NCBI GenBank assembly: GCA_949752735.1
Contig: OX457037.1
Location: 13,040,432-13,104,431 of the forward strand
DNA length: 64,000 nt
Direction of reading: 5' to 3'
From: Lumbricus terrestris
Taxonomy: Eukaryota; Annelida; Clitellata; Crassiclitellata; Lumbricidae
Part shown: positions 24,463 through 36,769 of the stretch, piece by piece
Numbering within the stretch: the stretch's first letter is position 1
Layout of the letters: every line of letters starts with the position of its first letter
The notes under the pieces: model-generated
Seen by the model: the letters and a program-made list of their open reading frames with translations, nothing else
Told to the model about the DNA's origin: nothing
The model's database searches: none
Made by a program: the position numbers and the translations under genes

Positions 24463-24467
<5 letters not shown>

Positions 24468-24504
<37 letters not shown>

Positions 24505-24544
24505 GTGTGTGTGTGTGGGTGTGGGTGTGGGTGTGTGTGTAGGT
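24468..24544. repeat. (GT)n microsatellite
   Basis: GT dinucleotides with a GTGGGT sub-run; its last 8 bp (GTGTAGGT) were copied as the target duplication of the hAT element that follows. Confidence 0.93.
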
Positions 24545-26248
24545 TAGGGTGCCACTCAAACTATTTTATTTTTATTTTTACCTTCCCACCCTCCAAATAT
24601 GTTTCCATTGTTGAAATAATAAAGTTCACAAAATTAGGAAGCATTCTAAAAATATTTACTGGTAGCTCCACGTGGTTAAAGTTTTTAGCATTGAACAATG
24701 TTACTTTTCATGCTTTTTCAATGGCTAAGATACATTACTATGAAGGGTATTGACTATTGCTAAGTTAGTGATGATCAATTGAGCACAGCACTACTGGTGA
24801 GCAACAGTAGACTCCTTAGTAACTAGAAATGTCTTGCAGTGCCTCTCAGCAACTTATTGCAGAAAATGATTCTGTTTTTCATAGTGACCAAGGACACCAT
24901 TGATTGAATCAGCGGCTATGTTGACCACCATCAGACTCTCTGCTCATATTGGAGCACTAGCATACACAGAAATGCTCTCTCAAGTGCTAGGTTGAAGGTC
25001 TTAAGGACAAGAAGTCATGTGATATTCCAATTGCCACAACAAGCTGCTAGGTATGTTGTGACAACCATCGCTGCATTGGTATAGTAGGCTAACAGTGCCA
25101 TGCAGCACAACGTGTCAAGCAATTTGTCCATGAGTTTCTTTACTTAGGGCTGTGACCATTGATTCCTTCTGGAGGAACCATTGTATCAAAGAAAGTAAGA
25201 CCATTTAAGATTTCACCTAGATGTTACAAATGACTACAGAGGTACTTGATTGCTGAATCGGCAACAGTTTGGTTATTTGTCTGTATGCATCAAACTGATG
25301 CGGAAGATTCAAGTCGTTGCGAGGATCATGCATGTGTGTACAGACACTTAATGTACAACTTCACAACTGCTTTGAACTCTTGGGGAGCTGACAACTCACG
25401 TTTGGTGACGTTTATTGAGAGTGAAATAAATAGCTTTTAAAACTGTATGTGACCTTGCCATCCATCTATAGGCTAACTAGTTCTATGGGATGCATGGGCT
25501 CCAGATGCATGGATACGCACATATTCACCACTTTCCACTCCTTCTAAAAATATCAGTGCCAGGTGAAAGAGCTCATAGTGGTCCTAACAGTCTTGGCTGA
25601 ATATCATTGAGCTGGATGAGCTCAATAAACTCACTTTGCATCAGACTCAAACCAGTACAATTGTTATCACCTTTATACCGTTTTCATACCGGATCTGCTT
25701 CAAATATGTATGTGTGAGTTCTCTAAATCTGTCAAATTATATCTTGATGTTATGCCACTGGAGTTCCCATCTGGTGTTGAACGCTTTAGCATCAACTAAT
25801 TCCATGATTTTGGTCTACAAACCAAGCTCATACGCTTTTGTACACACAAAACACAGGCACCATCATGAAGGCATGTAGTGCTAGTTGTATGAAATGACAT
25901 AGACAGTCTTTATTTAGCCTTTTTTGGTTTATACATGTTATTATAACAACAACCAAGAATTGGGAAAGATCAAAAATTACAAGAAACATTATTATTCTTA
26001 GTCAGTATGAACAATGAGTCACAGCACAGCCTGTTCTCTGTAGATATAAGTTATTTCCATACGCGATTTCGAACAAATGATGTGATACGCTACTATAAAC
26101 TACTAACGCACGGAGCTACCTCTAAATATTCGTCAATCGGAATAAAATTTGTAACACACGAGTTTCCTGTCATAGAAAACATTTTGAGGGGGTGGGCAAC
26201 TGGATTAGTCAAAAATATTTTTTGGCCATGCATTTCGTTGGCACCCTA
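24545..26248. mobile_element. hAT-type DNA element, 1704 bp
   Basis: Ends TAGGGTGCCACTC and, inverted, TAGGGTGCCAACG, with a perfect 8-bp duplication GTGTAGGT at 24537-24544 and 26249-26256. The matching place upstream of gene A (about 3850) lacks the insert. No long frame or recognised transposase motif is visible inside, so the element is non-autonomous or decayed. It lies 0.66 kb upstream of the gene B start codon. Confidence 0.9.
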
Positions 26249-26685
26249 GTGTAGGTCTATTCGTTTATTTCTTTAAAAAAAACAGGTAAAACGATGTGCC
26301 TGGAGCACCTCTAATTTGTGTGCACTGTGAAAGATTACATGTATAGATAGATCTAAGACTACAATTATATAGATAGAGTACAATATAAATGAAAAACTGA
26401 AGCAAAGAAGGTCAATATGCGATCAAACTAACGTCCAGTATCAGTTGAAACGTATGAAGTAGGTAGACCGAGACCTACTGCAGTCCCTTGGTTTTGGTTC
26501 TGTGCTACATGAACAGATGTCGACAATTCTCTACTATTCAATGCGCAAAATGAAGTCTCCATTGATCGTATTAGAATGTTAACACATATACAAACCTAGC
26601 AGAGGAAATAAAGACTGTAACTGAGATAGGCTACATGTATTAACTCAGTTCTGCGTTGAACTCGTGAGGTCTCACAGGCTAACAT

Positions 26686-26762
26686 TCATTCATTCATTCA
26701 TTCATTCAAGCATTTATATAGCGCCCCTTCAAGAAACTACTCAGAGGCGCTCAGTACAATCG
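26686..26762 (-). repeat. LINE 3' tail inserted in the gene B upstream block
   Basis: (ATTC)n followed by TATATAGCGCCCCTTCAAG and ACTACTCAGAGGCGCTC: minus-strand form of the recurrent CR1-like tail. It is absent from the colinear gene A block near 4290. Confidence 0.75.
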
Positions 26763-27465
26763 TAGCTTAATAGGCAATGACCTGCTTTGATCACGGCGTC
26801 ATGCAAGAGCGCCAGAGCACATGGGCGCCCGCTGGAATATTTCCAGGAGAGGTAAATGTTTCCGATGGTCATTGGTCATGATGGTAGCCTAAATTTTTTA
26901 GTTGCTAGAACTTGAAAAATGCAAAACTGGAAATTAAGAACACAGTTTTTTCAGAGAGGTTTCTTAAAGGAAATTTATCAGTTTTGCGAATAATGTTTAA
27001 TATGAAATAGTTTTCTTAGTGCTCCTGAAGGCTCGCTCTATAAGTCCATAGAATTAATTAATCACCGGTAGTGGGAGTTAGATACCAAGGAGAGGTGGAT
27101 TCAGTAATATTTATGTCAGTGTTCTTGTTAAATGCTTTCGTGTTGTCCATGCCATAATTATAATTATCGAAAGATGTCATTGGCATTATTAGAATAGTGC
27201 CAGAGAAGATTCCGTCACAATTACTTAATTATTAAAACTATTAAATGTTATTAGCCAATTATAGGTTGACCTGTTTAGATAATCACAAACAAGAAACTCT
27301 TTAAAATGTTGAACTTTTTTTGCGTAAGAACAGTTACATATGAATTTCACAAAACGAAATCAATCATGAAATGTAGGACTACGCTGACTACACGGTCAAT
27401 GTCCTATTGCGCTATTGCATGGGCTAAACAATTACTCTGCTATGCTTAGAACGACCGATAGGCCT

Positions 27466-27784
27466 AAAGAAAGAAAGGAAGGAAGGAAGGAAGAAAGGAA
27501 AGAAGGAAGGAAGGAAGGAAGGAAGGAAGGAAGGAAGGAAGGAAGGAAGGAAGGAAGGAAGGAAGGAAGGAAGGAAGGAAGGAAGGAAGGAAGGAAGGAA
27601 GGAAGGAAGGAAGGAAGGAAGGAAGGAAGGAAGGAAGGAAGGAAGGAAGGAAGGAAGGAAGGAAGGAAGGAAGGAAGGAAGGAAGGAAGGAAGGAAGGAA
27701 GGAAGGAAGGAAGGAAGGAAGGAAGGAAGGAAGGAAGGAAGGAAGGAAGGAAGGAAGGAAGGAAGGAAGGAAGGAAGGAAGGAA
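27466..27784. repeat. (AAGG)n microsatellite, about 320 bp
   Basis: Nearly perfect GGAA tetranucleotide run after a short GAAA/GGAA mix. The KEGR- or FLPS-type open frames across it are artefacts. Confidence 0.98.
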
Positions 27785-28289
27785 GAGCGGATAGACGCTT
27801 AAATGCCCAGAACCAGATTCTTGTAAAATTAATACCAAAGCTTATTTACTCGTTAAAGACTTAGGTGTGTGCTAGAAAGGCACGAGAATTTAACAACTGT
27901 TGTCGCATGTAGGCCTAATGATAAATATCTCAACAAGAAAATTTATTAAAACTTCTTAAAATAGAAAATTAAGTTGCCTTAGCGCCCATGCACGATTACA
28001 AACGTTTGCAGAAGACGAGAAAACCATAGTAGGCCTATTGGCAAATCCGAAGGAAAACATGCAGGAAAAGATATTTGACAGGCCATCACCCAAGTCAAGA
28101 AAATCGTTTAAATTTTAAAACTTTCGCTGCAGGATAAATAATCTACATTGATCAGTCTTTCAACTGATCAGATGTTGTCGTATTTCTTCATAACAATATT
28201 ATTCTGTTTAAGTCCTTATCCAAACTCTTAGACATTTACATGCTGATCAATATTAACAATATTGCCTTTGGAAAGCCTTCGTCTAAAAG

Positions 28290-31200
28290 TTACGACGAAG
28301 GTGCCAGTGAATTGCTGTCACTCTGAGGACCGTGATACTTCTTTGTCTTCTTGACGAATCCTCTTTCGATCAGACTATAAGCCGTGTCAATAATGGCCTG
28401 ACTAGCATCTCTCGGTGTTATCTCCAAAGTAGTTTTCATCTAAATAAATACATCAATCAAGGTGCAAAACTATAGCCTATAGCGATCTTAAATAATTATT
28501 ATGAGCCAATCCGTTGACTTGTGCAAGAGGTTAGAGGTGTGCACGCCCACTATAAATTGGAAATTTTATAGTGTAACGTATAAATGTGTGCAATGTACTA
28601 GGCTATCTTGATATTTATTAATGTGGCGCCTTGATAGTAGGCAACTAGCATAATTTACATAATGTATCGCAAAACCGCCGATGCTAGTCTAAGAAGTTAC
28701 AAACTTTTTCCTAATTAAATTTCCTATCAAATATTATGAGCATTAACTGATCGCTACTGCTCAAAGATGGACTTCTTGAAGCAATAATTGGTTGAATAAA
28801 ACAAACCTAATTAAACAGCTGAAATATTGACTACGAATGAAAATGAGTGAATTTTAATATCGACATTATTGCTGTACAACGTTTCATGCTGCTTGTTTCA
28901 AGCAAAAGAAAGACTGCGTATGGCCTATTAGGCCTACTGTAACCTAAACTTTCAAAATTGTCCATAATAATGAGTTTATCATTGGATCTTTTTCTACCAA
29001 CATTCTACTATTCCTTTGCTACTATTTGATATGTCATACAACGCATCTGGTAGCGATTGCTTGACACTGATTGGTGCAGTACTGCAAGCGGTGCTATATA
29101 AATTTATTGATAAAAAATTATTATACGATGCAGCCTTGTTAAGTTGTTGTTGCCCAGCTTAATCGTTTGTCTCGCTCTAAAACATAATAAATAACTTACT
29201 CACTTATTCGATTGGTTTTGCAATTAAGTTTTGTAATGAACCGCAAGTCTTGCAATGGTCTAGCCATAGCTCGAGGGTACGCGTACCCTAAAATAGAATA
29301 CGTTAAAATACGTACGTATCTTTACAAAAATACAACACACGTATGTTACGTACCATACACGAAAAAAATTTATGGCTTACTCGGCGACCCATAGCCTACA
29401 TATACGTATAGACCTACACTATGCAGTCAACAGTATGCGTCATTGAAATCTGCATTTCCGGTAGCGTAGCAATAAATTTAATTCGATAAATTCTTTTATT
29501 ATAATTGAATGCAGCTGTTCAACCTTTTCCTTGGAGTTGGACTTTTAAGTGATGCAGCAGAACTGAGCCGACTGACATTAATTAGAGCACTAAGTGCAAT
29601 GTACTCCGGATAAACATAGATCTACAATATAGCATTGCAGCAATTTACTGCACTGTATAGCCTACTTGGCTGTGATTGTTTGCTTAGATTAAATTGAACA
29701 TTCTTATTTATGAGCAATGACGAAACTAACGTATTTTATTATTGTTTACGTACCCTAAAATAGGGTGCGTTAAAAATACGTAGGCTACGTACTTTTCACA
29801 AAATAGAATACGTATGGTACAATGTACGTACCCTCGAGCTTTGGTTCTAGCACAGAATAAAATACCGTATCGCACGAGCCATTACCAACCCATAGTAGAC
29901 CTATGTTATGTTACATAGAGCAACGTTATGCCATTTCGTCTTATGTCAATGCCGAGTTATGTCGTGCATGCTATATACATGTACGTGTGTCTACCTTCTC
30001 TTACGTATTTCTCTGAACGACAACTGTAGAACAGTGTAGATGACGTCTAAAGACATATTAGGTCAATCAGCAGAATTTCTGGTCTCAGATTATATGGACA
30101 CCTACTTTTGAGTTGTCGTATGTCTGGACTTTATCGAACAGCGGCAAAACCATTCTGACAGTTGGGTCAGTTAACGCGATGAGCTTCATGAAGATGTAGG
30201 GACAATTCTTCGTTGGAACGTAGAATCCTGTGGACGCATGGGAGCATTTTAGTGAAAAGTTGCATGAAGCAAGTCTATTAAATACTTTTATAAAGCACTC
30301 AAGCAACAGTGCTTTTCTAGAAGAGAGGCGCTGTGAATTCTAACTAATTGTACGGAAGGTTCCTAAGGGCTACGGGGCATTTCTTTGTTCAGTTTTATTC
30401 TATAGGTCTAAGTAAGGACCTGCATGTCTAGGAAAAGGGCTCAGTGACTGGCAGAAAGCTCAATACTTATTCCTAACCACAGTGATGCTTAAAAAGTTTC
30501 GAGGTTAGTATAGTCCAAGGAACAAGACAGTTTACCAATTTATGACCAGGTTTAAAGAATTGGAAAGTTGACATAATTATACACTAGGCCTATACAGGCC
30601 TACAATAATAATTATTCGCAGCTTCTTTAAGTCAGATCCCTTTAATAGCGAAACAGCTTTCTGCTTTTTATGACTGCAGTTCAAGCTGGATAAAGTCGTA
30701 GTCTATACCTTGAGGGTCGAATTCTTGTTCAAGTGCTTTTGCCATGTCTCCGATCCACAGATTTGTGCCACTATGCAAAATGGTCCGTTTTCCTATATTA
30801 ACAAAACAATTCTTAAAACTCGCTTTTTAGCTGGCAAAAAGTCTTCCTAGATATTATAGTAGCCTACTTCGCAACTCATAATCCCTTTTTCTAAATTATA
30901 AAAGCACAGAAACAGGTACCGGTAATCTTAAACTAGATATACAACTCTTGAAAACAAGCAAAATTCTTTGATCTGCATCGCAGAAGCAAACTCACAAAGT
31001 GGTCATAATCCACGAATACGACAGATTTCAGGATTGATGGACAGGGTTCTGGGATAATATTATGCTTCCTATAACATAGGCTACCGGTATTATAAATGCC
31101 CTGTATGTGTTGTAAGTGGCCAACTGTAAATCTCTTTTGGTCTATAAGTGACGTCTTCGTCATCCACCAGAAAAGAACAACCCTATTTCAATGGCGCTTA

Positions 31201-34200
31201 GTGAAAAGAAGATAAGAAGGCAGACACAAGTAGGATGGTTACAGATCGGGGTCGAAGCGACAGTCGGGATGTAACGTTGGTAGGTAGGCCTATATAACTA
31301 TATAATAGCCTATTCAAAATTGTAGCGAAGAAGGAGGTAGGAAAAGACAGTGTGATTAATCACAGGTTAAAGATTGTATAACTATGCATGTCTACGTAAA
31401 ACCTTTAAGCTACTTGGGACCTCTACATGTGACTAGATTTAAGTTTAGAATCAATCGAGGAAGCTGAGCTGGTAAAAGTCCTACTCGTATACCAGCGGCC
31501 TGTGGAAGTATCATGGCGTTCATGTGGGCGAGTGCCACGTCTCGAACATCAACGATTCCAGTGTTGATTCTTGGAATCAGTGGGATTTCTCTCGCCAACA
31601 CTTTCTTCAAGATCTAAATAATTCAATTCGCATATTCCTAGACCTTCAAGTAGCCTACTAAATTCAAGAACTGCGAAATTATCAGATGTCGGAACATGCA
31701 TTTCTCAAGTGATAAATGCATGGACCCCTGGTGTTTTAAAAGCGCCAATTATTATTATTGTCGTTTTGGGAATTTATTAGACAGGATCAAGAACTCGATT
31801 TATTTAAAGCAACACTGCAGCTTACCTAAGAAGTATCATTAGCCTACATGTACAGGGTGCGCCAATAAAAAGTAATTCCTTACGGTTTTCAGCCCATATC
31901 TTGGCCAAACATACGAATTTTTAAATGAAACTTTACAGTCTTAAAGGCAATTCATATCTACGTACAATGGTCAAATTACAAAAATATATTTCAAACAGAA
32001 CAAAAGTTATATCACTTTTAGTGAGGCTACCCACCGTTTTTTGACGATTCAAAAACGCGACGCAACAAAAAGTAACAAAAAACATTCTAATTATTCTTGT
32101 CAATATCTTGGCCGGAGGTAAGAATTTTAAAAAATTTTTTACAGGCTTAAAGACAATTCATATCTGCACATGATGGTAAGATTTCAGCAAAATATTTCAG
32201 ACAGAATAAAAGTTATGGCACTTTTCCAGGAGGCAACCCACCATTTTTTGACGATTCAAAGACGCAACGCAGCAAAAAGTAGCAACAACGCGATTTTATT
32301 AAGTCTCATTTCAGATAATTGCTATAAAGTAGGCTTTGATAATGCCACATGATCATTATTATTACTATTTAAAAAAGGAACAGGGTACCAGCGTAGCTGC
32401 ACGTCACTGAGAAGTCACTTAGCAAGATGACAATCAAATTGGTAAATAAGAAATCTGTCAGATTAATCAACAGGTCCACCAAGAACTTTGCAAAGAGACT
32501 CAAAAAGCTTTGGCACTTGTGGTGGGCACATTGAACACAAGCTGTGAATCCCTATCAAGTTCAGTTTCAAACAGTTATTTGAGATATGATTTGATAAAAT
32601 CACGTTTTTGTTACTTTTTGTTGCGTTACGTTTTTTAATCGTCAAAAACGGTGGGTGGCCTCACTAAAAGTGGTATAACTTTTGTTCTGTTTAAAATATT
32701 TTGATGAAATCTGGCCATCATGTGTAAATATGAACTGTCCTTAAACCTGTTAAGTTTCATTTTGAAATTCTTACTTCTGGCCATGATATTAGCAAAAAAC
32801 CTTTAAAAAATTGCGTTTCGTTTTTGAATCGTGAAAAAAGGTGGGTGGCCTCACTTAAAGTGATATAACTTTTGTTCTGTGTGAAATATTTTTTGTAATT
32901 TGACCATTGTACGTAAATATGAATTGCCTTTAAGACTGTAAAGTTTCATTTGAAAATTCGTATGTTTGGCCAAGATATGAGCTGAAAACCGTAGGGGATT
33001 ACTTTTTTTTGGCGCACCCTGTATATTTATTTCAGTCACCTACCCAACCTTATTCTGGTTGCCCTAACTCAACGGACCTCCATGTTTCTTCACAAACTGA
33101 CTAACTCCTAACAGTGATCACACTTGAAGCTAACATCGACTGATGGCGTTCAATATTATTGAGGCGCTATAAAACCAGTTGAATTAGATTATATAGGCTA
33201 GCTCAATGAAGAGAGTTCAGTTGCACAATCAGAAGACTTGCTCCCAGGGCACAATAGCCTCTTATTTACTTTTGCTGTCGTCCCTAGTTCACCGCACAAC
33301 ACAGGACCAAATACACCGGTCGGATTCAAAACGGCCAGTTCGAAACGTTCTCCCTCTGCAATATCAAGCAAAAGTACTCGTCTGAACATACACAAAGCAC
33401 AGATTTAGCAGAGTAGGCTAAGTTTGCAATCGGTCGCAGTGAGAATTAAAGTAGCATAACTTGTGTTATTGACTTAGGTCGGCTATGGACTGATTCCTTC
33501 CTGTGTGTTGTGTTCTAGAGAATCTAGAACTTGAATGTTCAACGGCGATGATTTGATTCGTTGTCCGTGTTGATTAGAAAGTTGTGCTTCAGACGTGAAG
33601 CGCACGGGTTCGTTACAACTCTCAGAAGACGGTTGCTGTGTAACAGTGTTTTGAAAATATAACCGCAATTGCTAATTTTTTCAGTCGACCCGGACCACCA
33701 TAGACTACTCTCACGGACAACCCTTTTGACTCAACGCAGCGCTCGTGAATAAGCCGGTGCCCCGCGCTTGTCTTTCGAGTGGCGCTTTAGAAATTTGGAG
33801 AGTATACGAGTCGTGGGTCAAATGCACATAAATCAGCTCGCAATGAATCAATACGCAGAGAACATTGACCACATCTAGTTCGACAATTAGACCTACATCT
33901 TGTGCTTTAGTTCACCTGGAAGCTGGGCAACGAAGTCCCATGCAGCTCTTTCCGCGAGTGTCTTGCTCTTGACGTAAGCGTCCTTTGCAGTCTCTGCGTC
34001 CGTCCAATCGTCCTCTGTAAAAACCTTTCCAGGAGGATCTTTCGTCGTATAATCGCCTGTAAAAAAACAATCTATGCAATGTGCATGTATATGTATAATA
34101 ATTATATAATAAGAGTCGATCCTTATAATGACTACAAAACCAAACCTATAGTTCAAATCTAGAATGTCCTGTTCTGTTGTGTAAATATTCTTCTCGAACA

Positions 34201-35721
34201 CGATTCGCTTCTGACCTTCCTCCAAATCTTTCCTATATTGCACCTCCTTCTATATTAATTATGATCTTCGTGTCATGATTCTAGCCATTTCCAAGTGTAC
34301 GTCGTCTTCCTTCTTAGGCCTACACTTCAATAAGTTTAATATAAAACTTGAAACTTTATTCCTCCTCCTTTGTCTGAGGTCTACGTTACCGAAGATGGCG
34401 ACTATGGAGCTGGTCATAACGACTCGTTTGACGCGGTGCTTGTGACTGGCTTGAAGAATGGACAGCGTGCCATCGACAGCAGGTTTAAGGATTTCATTCA
34501 CGTCTTTTGGAGCTTCTGCGGGGAAGGGACAAGCGACATGCAACACGTATCGACATCCTCGTACAGCGCTACAAAAAAGATGACACTAATAAGTAAATGC
34601 AAGAAGCAAATAGGCCTACTGTAAAAAAAAATAGGATAGCATTAAGTAAGCATAGAATAAGCAAGTACAGAGAAAGCGATTGCTTGCGCTGACCTGATAA
34701 TTATTATACAGTGATGAAAGATATTTGACCAACTGTTGGAGAAGTACCATGAGTATTCTAAGCATGTTTTTATGTGTAGAAAACTAACTTAAATGAGCAG
34801 GCTCGCATTGCTCTTTGTTGGCTCTTCATTACTTCTTACAGTTCAAAAGTTATTTTATACAGTGATTCAGAAACAGAGTAACAGTGATCAATAGCGACTA
34901 TAAAAGTTTCAGGCTTGATGTGATATCGTATGCAAATACCGAAAATTTTCATCTCGATGAATAGAATGTCGGTGTTAACATGAAGACTGCAATACAAATA
35001 TCTATGAATATTTTATTTTAATCATGTTTCTTCATTAGCGGCGAGCCTTCTCGGTTGTTGGCCCATCCACATGGAATGGGCTCCCGCTTGTACTACGCTT
35101 AATGCCTCGGGATAATTTGCCTGATTTCTACCAGTTGCTCAAGACCTATCATTTTAGCCGTGGCTGAGCTGGGAGCGCCTCTAAGTAGGTTTCTTGAAGG
35201 GGCTCTATATAAATTTTTGGAATGAATGAATGAATGAGATGTAATTTTATAAAACTGCAACACTTTCATTATCAAAAGAAAGAATCATGATTGTGACTTT
35301 TTTGATGCTTCATGTTGTATCTCGTGGTGCAAGTAATGACCATTTAGAAGGACGTTGGTCATGGCTGATTTCTTTGTCTATGCTTCGAACTAGCGCACCC
35401 TTGAAAGCGGATTAAACAAATAAAACACATAGGCTACAAGTTTTAATGAACTTATGAAAAATTTAAGGTTTCCCTCTCAATTTTAGAGCATAGTTGCCAT
35501 TTCTGAATACTAGACTAACCGATCCCATGAGTCGTGATTTAGAAGGTCTGCCTCGATCAACTCGAGCGGATACTTTGAGTCAGGACAGAGGTTGAGAAGA
35601 GGTCGAACCTTCATCTCGTTCGTTAGACATCGCACAGTTCCTCGCACTCTGTACCCGTTGCGAAGCAACAGATCAACGATCTGACTGGCGATGAAACCGG
35701 AAGCACCGGTTACCAAGACAA
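28290..35721 (-). CDS. SDR gene C, dihydroflavonol-4-reductase-like; first exon not located
   Basis: Exons: E2 35721-35520, E3 34568-34390, E4 34056-33916, E5 33355-33270, E6 31613-31493, E7 30792-30709, E8 30227-30106, E9 28439-28290 (ends TAA). Sizes 202, 179, 141, 86, 121, 84, 122 equal those of gene B; only the last differs (150 against 129 nt). All junctions are GT-AG, and the spliced frame of 1085 nt is open. Motifs: TGASGFIASQ, VVMTSSIVAI, YVKSK (YxxxK), DVRDVALAHM, FDPQGFYVPT, YDNSKMKTTLEITP. E2 starts mid-codon after an AG acceptor, so a short coding first exon must lie further right; I could not find one like MATKxL. It is the most independent of the three paralogues; the C-terminal tail (KKTKKYHGPQSDSNSLAPSS) is longer than in B. 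Confidence 0.85.
29268..29840. repeat. Candidate foldback element, about 573 bp
   Basis: AGCTCGAGGGTACG at the left and CGTACCCTCGAGCT at the right are inverted. Next to each lie further blocks rich in TACGTA and CGTACCCTAAAATAG. Flanks GGTCTAGCCA and GGTTCTAGCA look like an imperfect duplication. No transposase. Intron 8 of gene C. Confidence 0.55.
31853..33021. mobile_element. Mariner-type element, internally deleted, 1169 bp
   Basis: Ends CAGGGTGCGCCAATAAAAAG and the inverted partner, flanked by TA. It is a relative of 13981-16247, but the central triplication is gone. Each arm is made of two related ~220-bp units carrying GTGAGGxxACCCACC. A 100-bp transposase relic remains at 32465-32560 (TTTGCAAAGAGACTCAAAA). 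Intron 5 of gene C. Confidence 0.85.
35037..35240 (+). mobile_element. CR1-like LINE, extreme 3' end
   Basis: The frame reads RAFSVVGPSTWNGLP then LPDFYQLLKTYHFSRG and a stop, the C-terminal signature of CR1-type polyproteins. The 3' tail GGGAGCGCCTCTAAGTAGG, CTTGAAGGGGCTCTATATAA and (TGAA)n follows. Intron 2 of gene C, antisense to the gene. Confidence 0.85.
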
Positions 35722-35817
35722 CTAGACACAGCAGAACGTCACATGTGTATGTTATATGTAGACCTATGTATGCACAACTGCACATGTATGCATTTTATGC
35801 AGGTGCATGTATGTTTG

Positions 35818-36105
35818 TGCGACCTGGTGGCAGACCGGTAACGCGTCCGCTTACGGAGCAGGAGGTTGCGGGTTCGACTCCGGGTAACGACCTTGGGCAA
35901 GTTGTTCTCGCACACGTGCCTCTGTCACCAAGCAGTATAATTTGGTACCGGCGTAAGCTGGGATGTAAACAGCAAGTCCTGCGATACACTGGCCTCGTGT
36001 CCAGGACCTTGGGGTTCGTCCATTGCTGACTCGGGGCCATGGAAAAGGAGATGAGCGCCTCCCTATGTTTATCATGGAACGGGATAGGACTTTACTTTAA
36101 CATAT
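35818..36105 (+). mobile_element. tRNA-derived SINE
   Basis: An A-box-like TGGTGGCAGACC (35825) and a good B box GGTTCGACTCC (35871-35881) sit at tRNA spacing, followed by a non-tRNA body with GGTACCGGCGTAAGCTGGGA and CCTTGGGGTTCGTCCATTGC. No full cloverleaf, so it is a SINE head and not a tRNA gene. It lies about 100 bp upstream of the known part of gene C. Confidence 0.75.
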
Positions 36106-36110
36106 ACCTA

Positions 36111-36640
36111 TGTTTATACATCTGACTCAAAGTAGTTTCTGCACGCAAGTCTTTAGATCTCGATAAACAATGTGCCGGTGCACAATTATAAAGTCTCTGC
36201 CCCCAAAATAGATCCCCTGGCTTATATAAGCCTACATGTAATGTCTTCCCTGGAGTCTCTGTATTGGAACAAAGTTTTCAGATTATAACAGCCAGTAATT
36301 TGGGAGCATACATATAATTATATAAATATTAGTGTTACATAATTATTTAGCGACGTAAGCAACGCTTCAACCCGGTAAGCTTTAAACATTATTTGACTCT
36401 CGCCTTTATCGCGTTGAAATAACATTTCTTGGGGACACTTTATTTTTGCGAAGGGCTAATTTTTCTCTCGTGGTAGAGTCTCCCCTAAATGTCTCTCTCG
36501 TCGGAGATTACTTTCAACAGTTTCTCCCTCGGCAGATTACTTTCAAAATATCGTTCCAAGAGACTTTGATCCAAAATAGAGATCCCGTAGGAAGAAATTA
36601 GTTCAGACACGAAGACCTTTGTTGACACTTTGTATTGTGG
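36111..36640. other. No gene recognised
   Basis: Unique-looking DNA. A minus-strand frame ending near 36485 (YFESNLPREKLLKVISDE) has no recognised relative. Confidence 0.5.
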
Positions 36641-36641
36641 C

Positions 36642-36766
36642 GTCTGCCCTCTGCCCCGCCAACCCTCTGCCCCGCCAACCCTCCGTCCCGACAACCCTCT
36701 GTCCCGCCAACCCTCTGTCCCGCCAACCCTCTGTCCCGCCAGCCCCCTGCCCCGCCAGCCCAGACA
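36642..36766. repeat. GC-rich minisatellite, 16-bp unit
   Basis: About eight units close to CCCTCTGTCCCGCCAA in tandem. Both-strand open frames are artefacts of the repeat. Confidence 0.93.
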
Positions 36767-36769
36767 AGA

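Larger units (their letters stand above)
23882..26830. repeat. Upstream block of gene B, duplicated from upstream of gene A
   Basis: Colinear with 3227-4350 but broken by the hAT element at 24545-26248 and by a LINE tail at 26686-26762. The gene A copy serves as the empty-site reference for both. Confidence 0.8.

Noticed and set aside
27415..27864. Long lysine/glutamate/glycine/arginine-rich and Phe-Leu-Pro-Ser frames
   Set aside because: They are translations of the (AAGG)n microsatellite on both strands.
35818..35890. Candidate tRNA gene
   Set aside because: A and B boxes are present but acceptor and anticodon stems do not close, and a SINE body follows.
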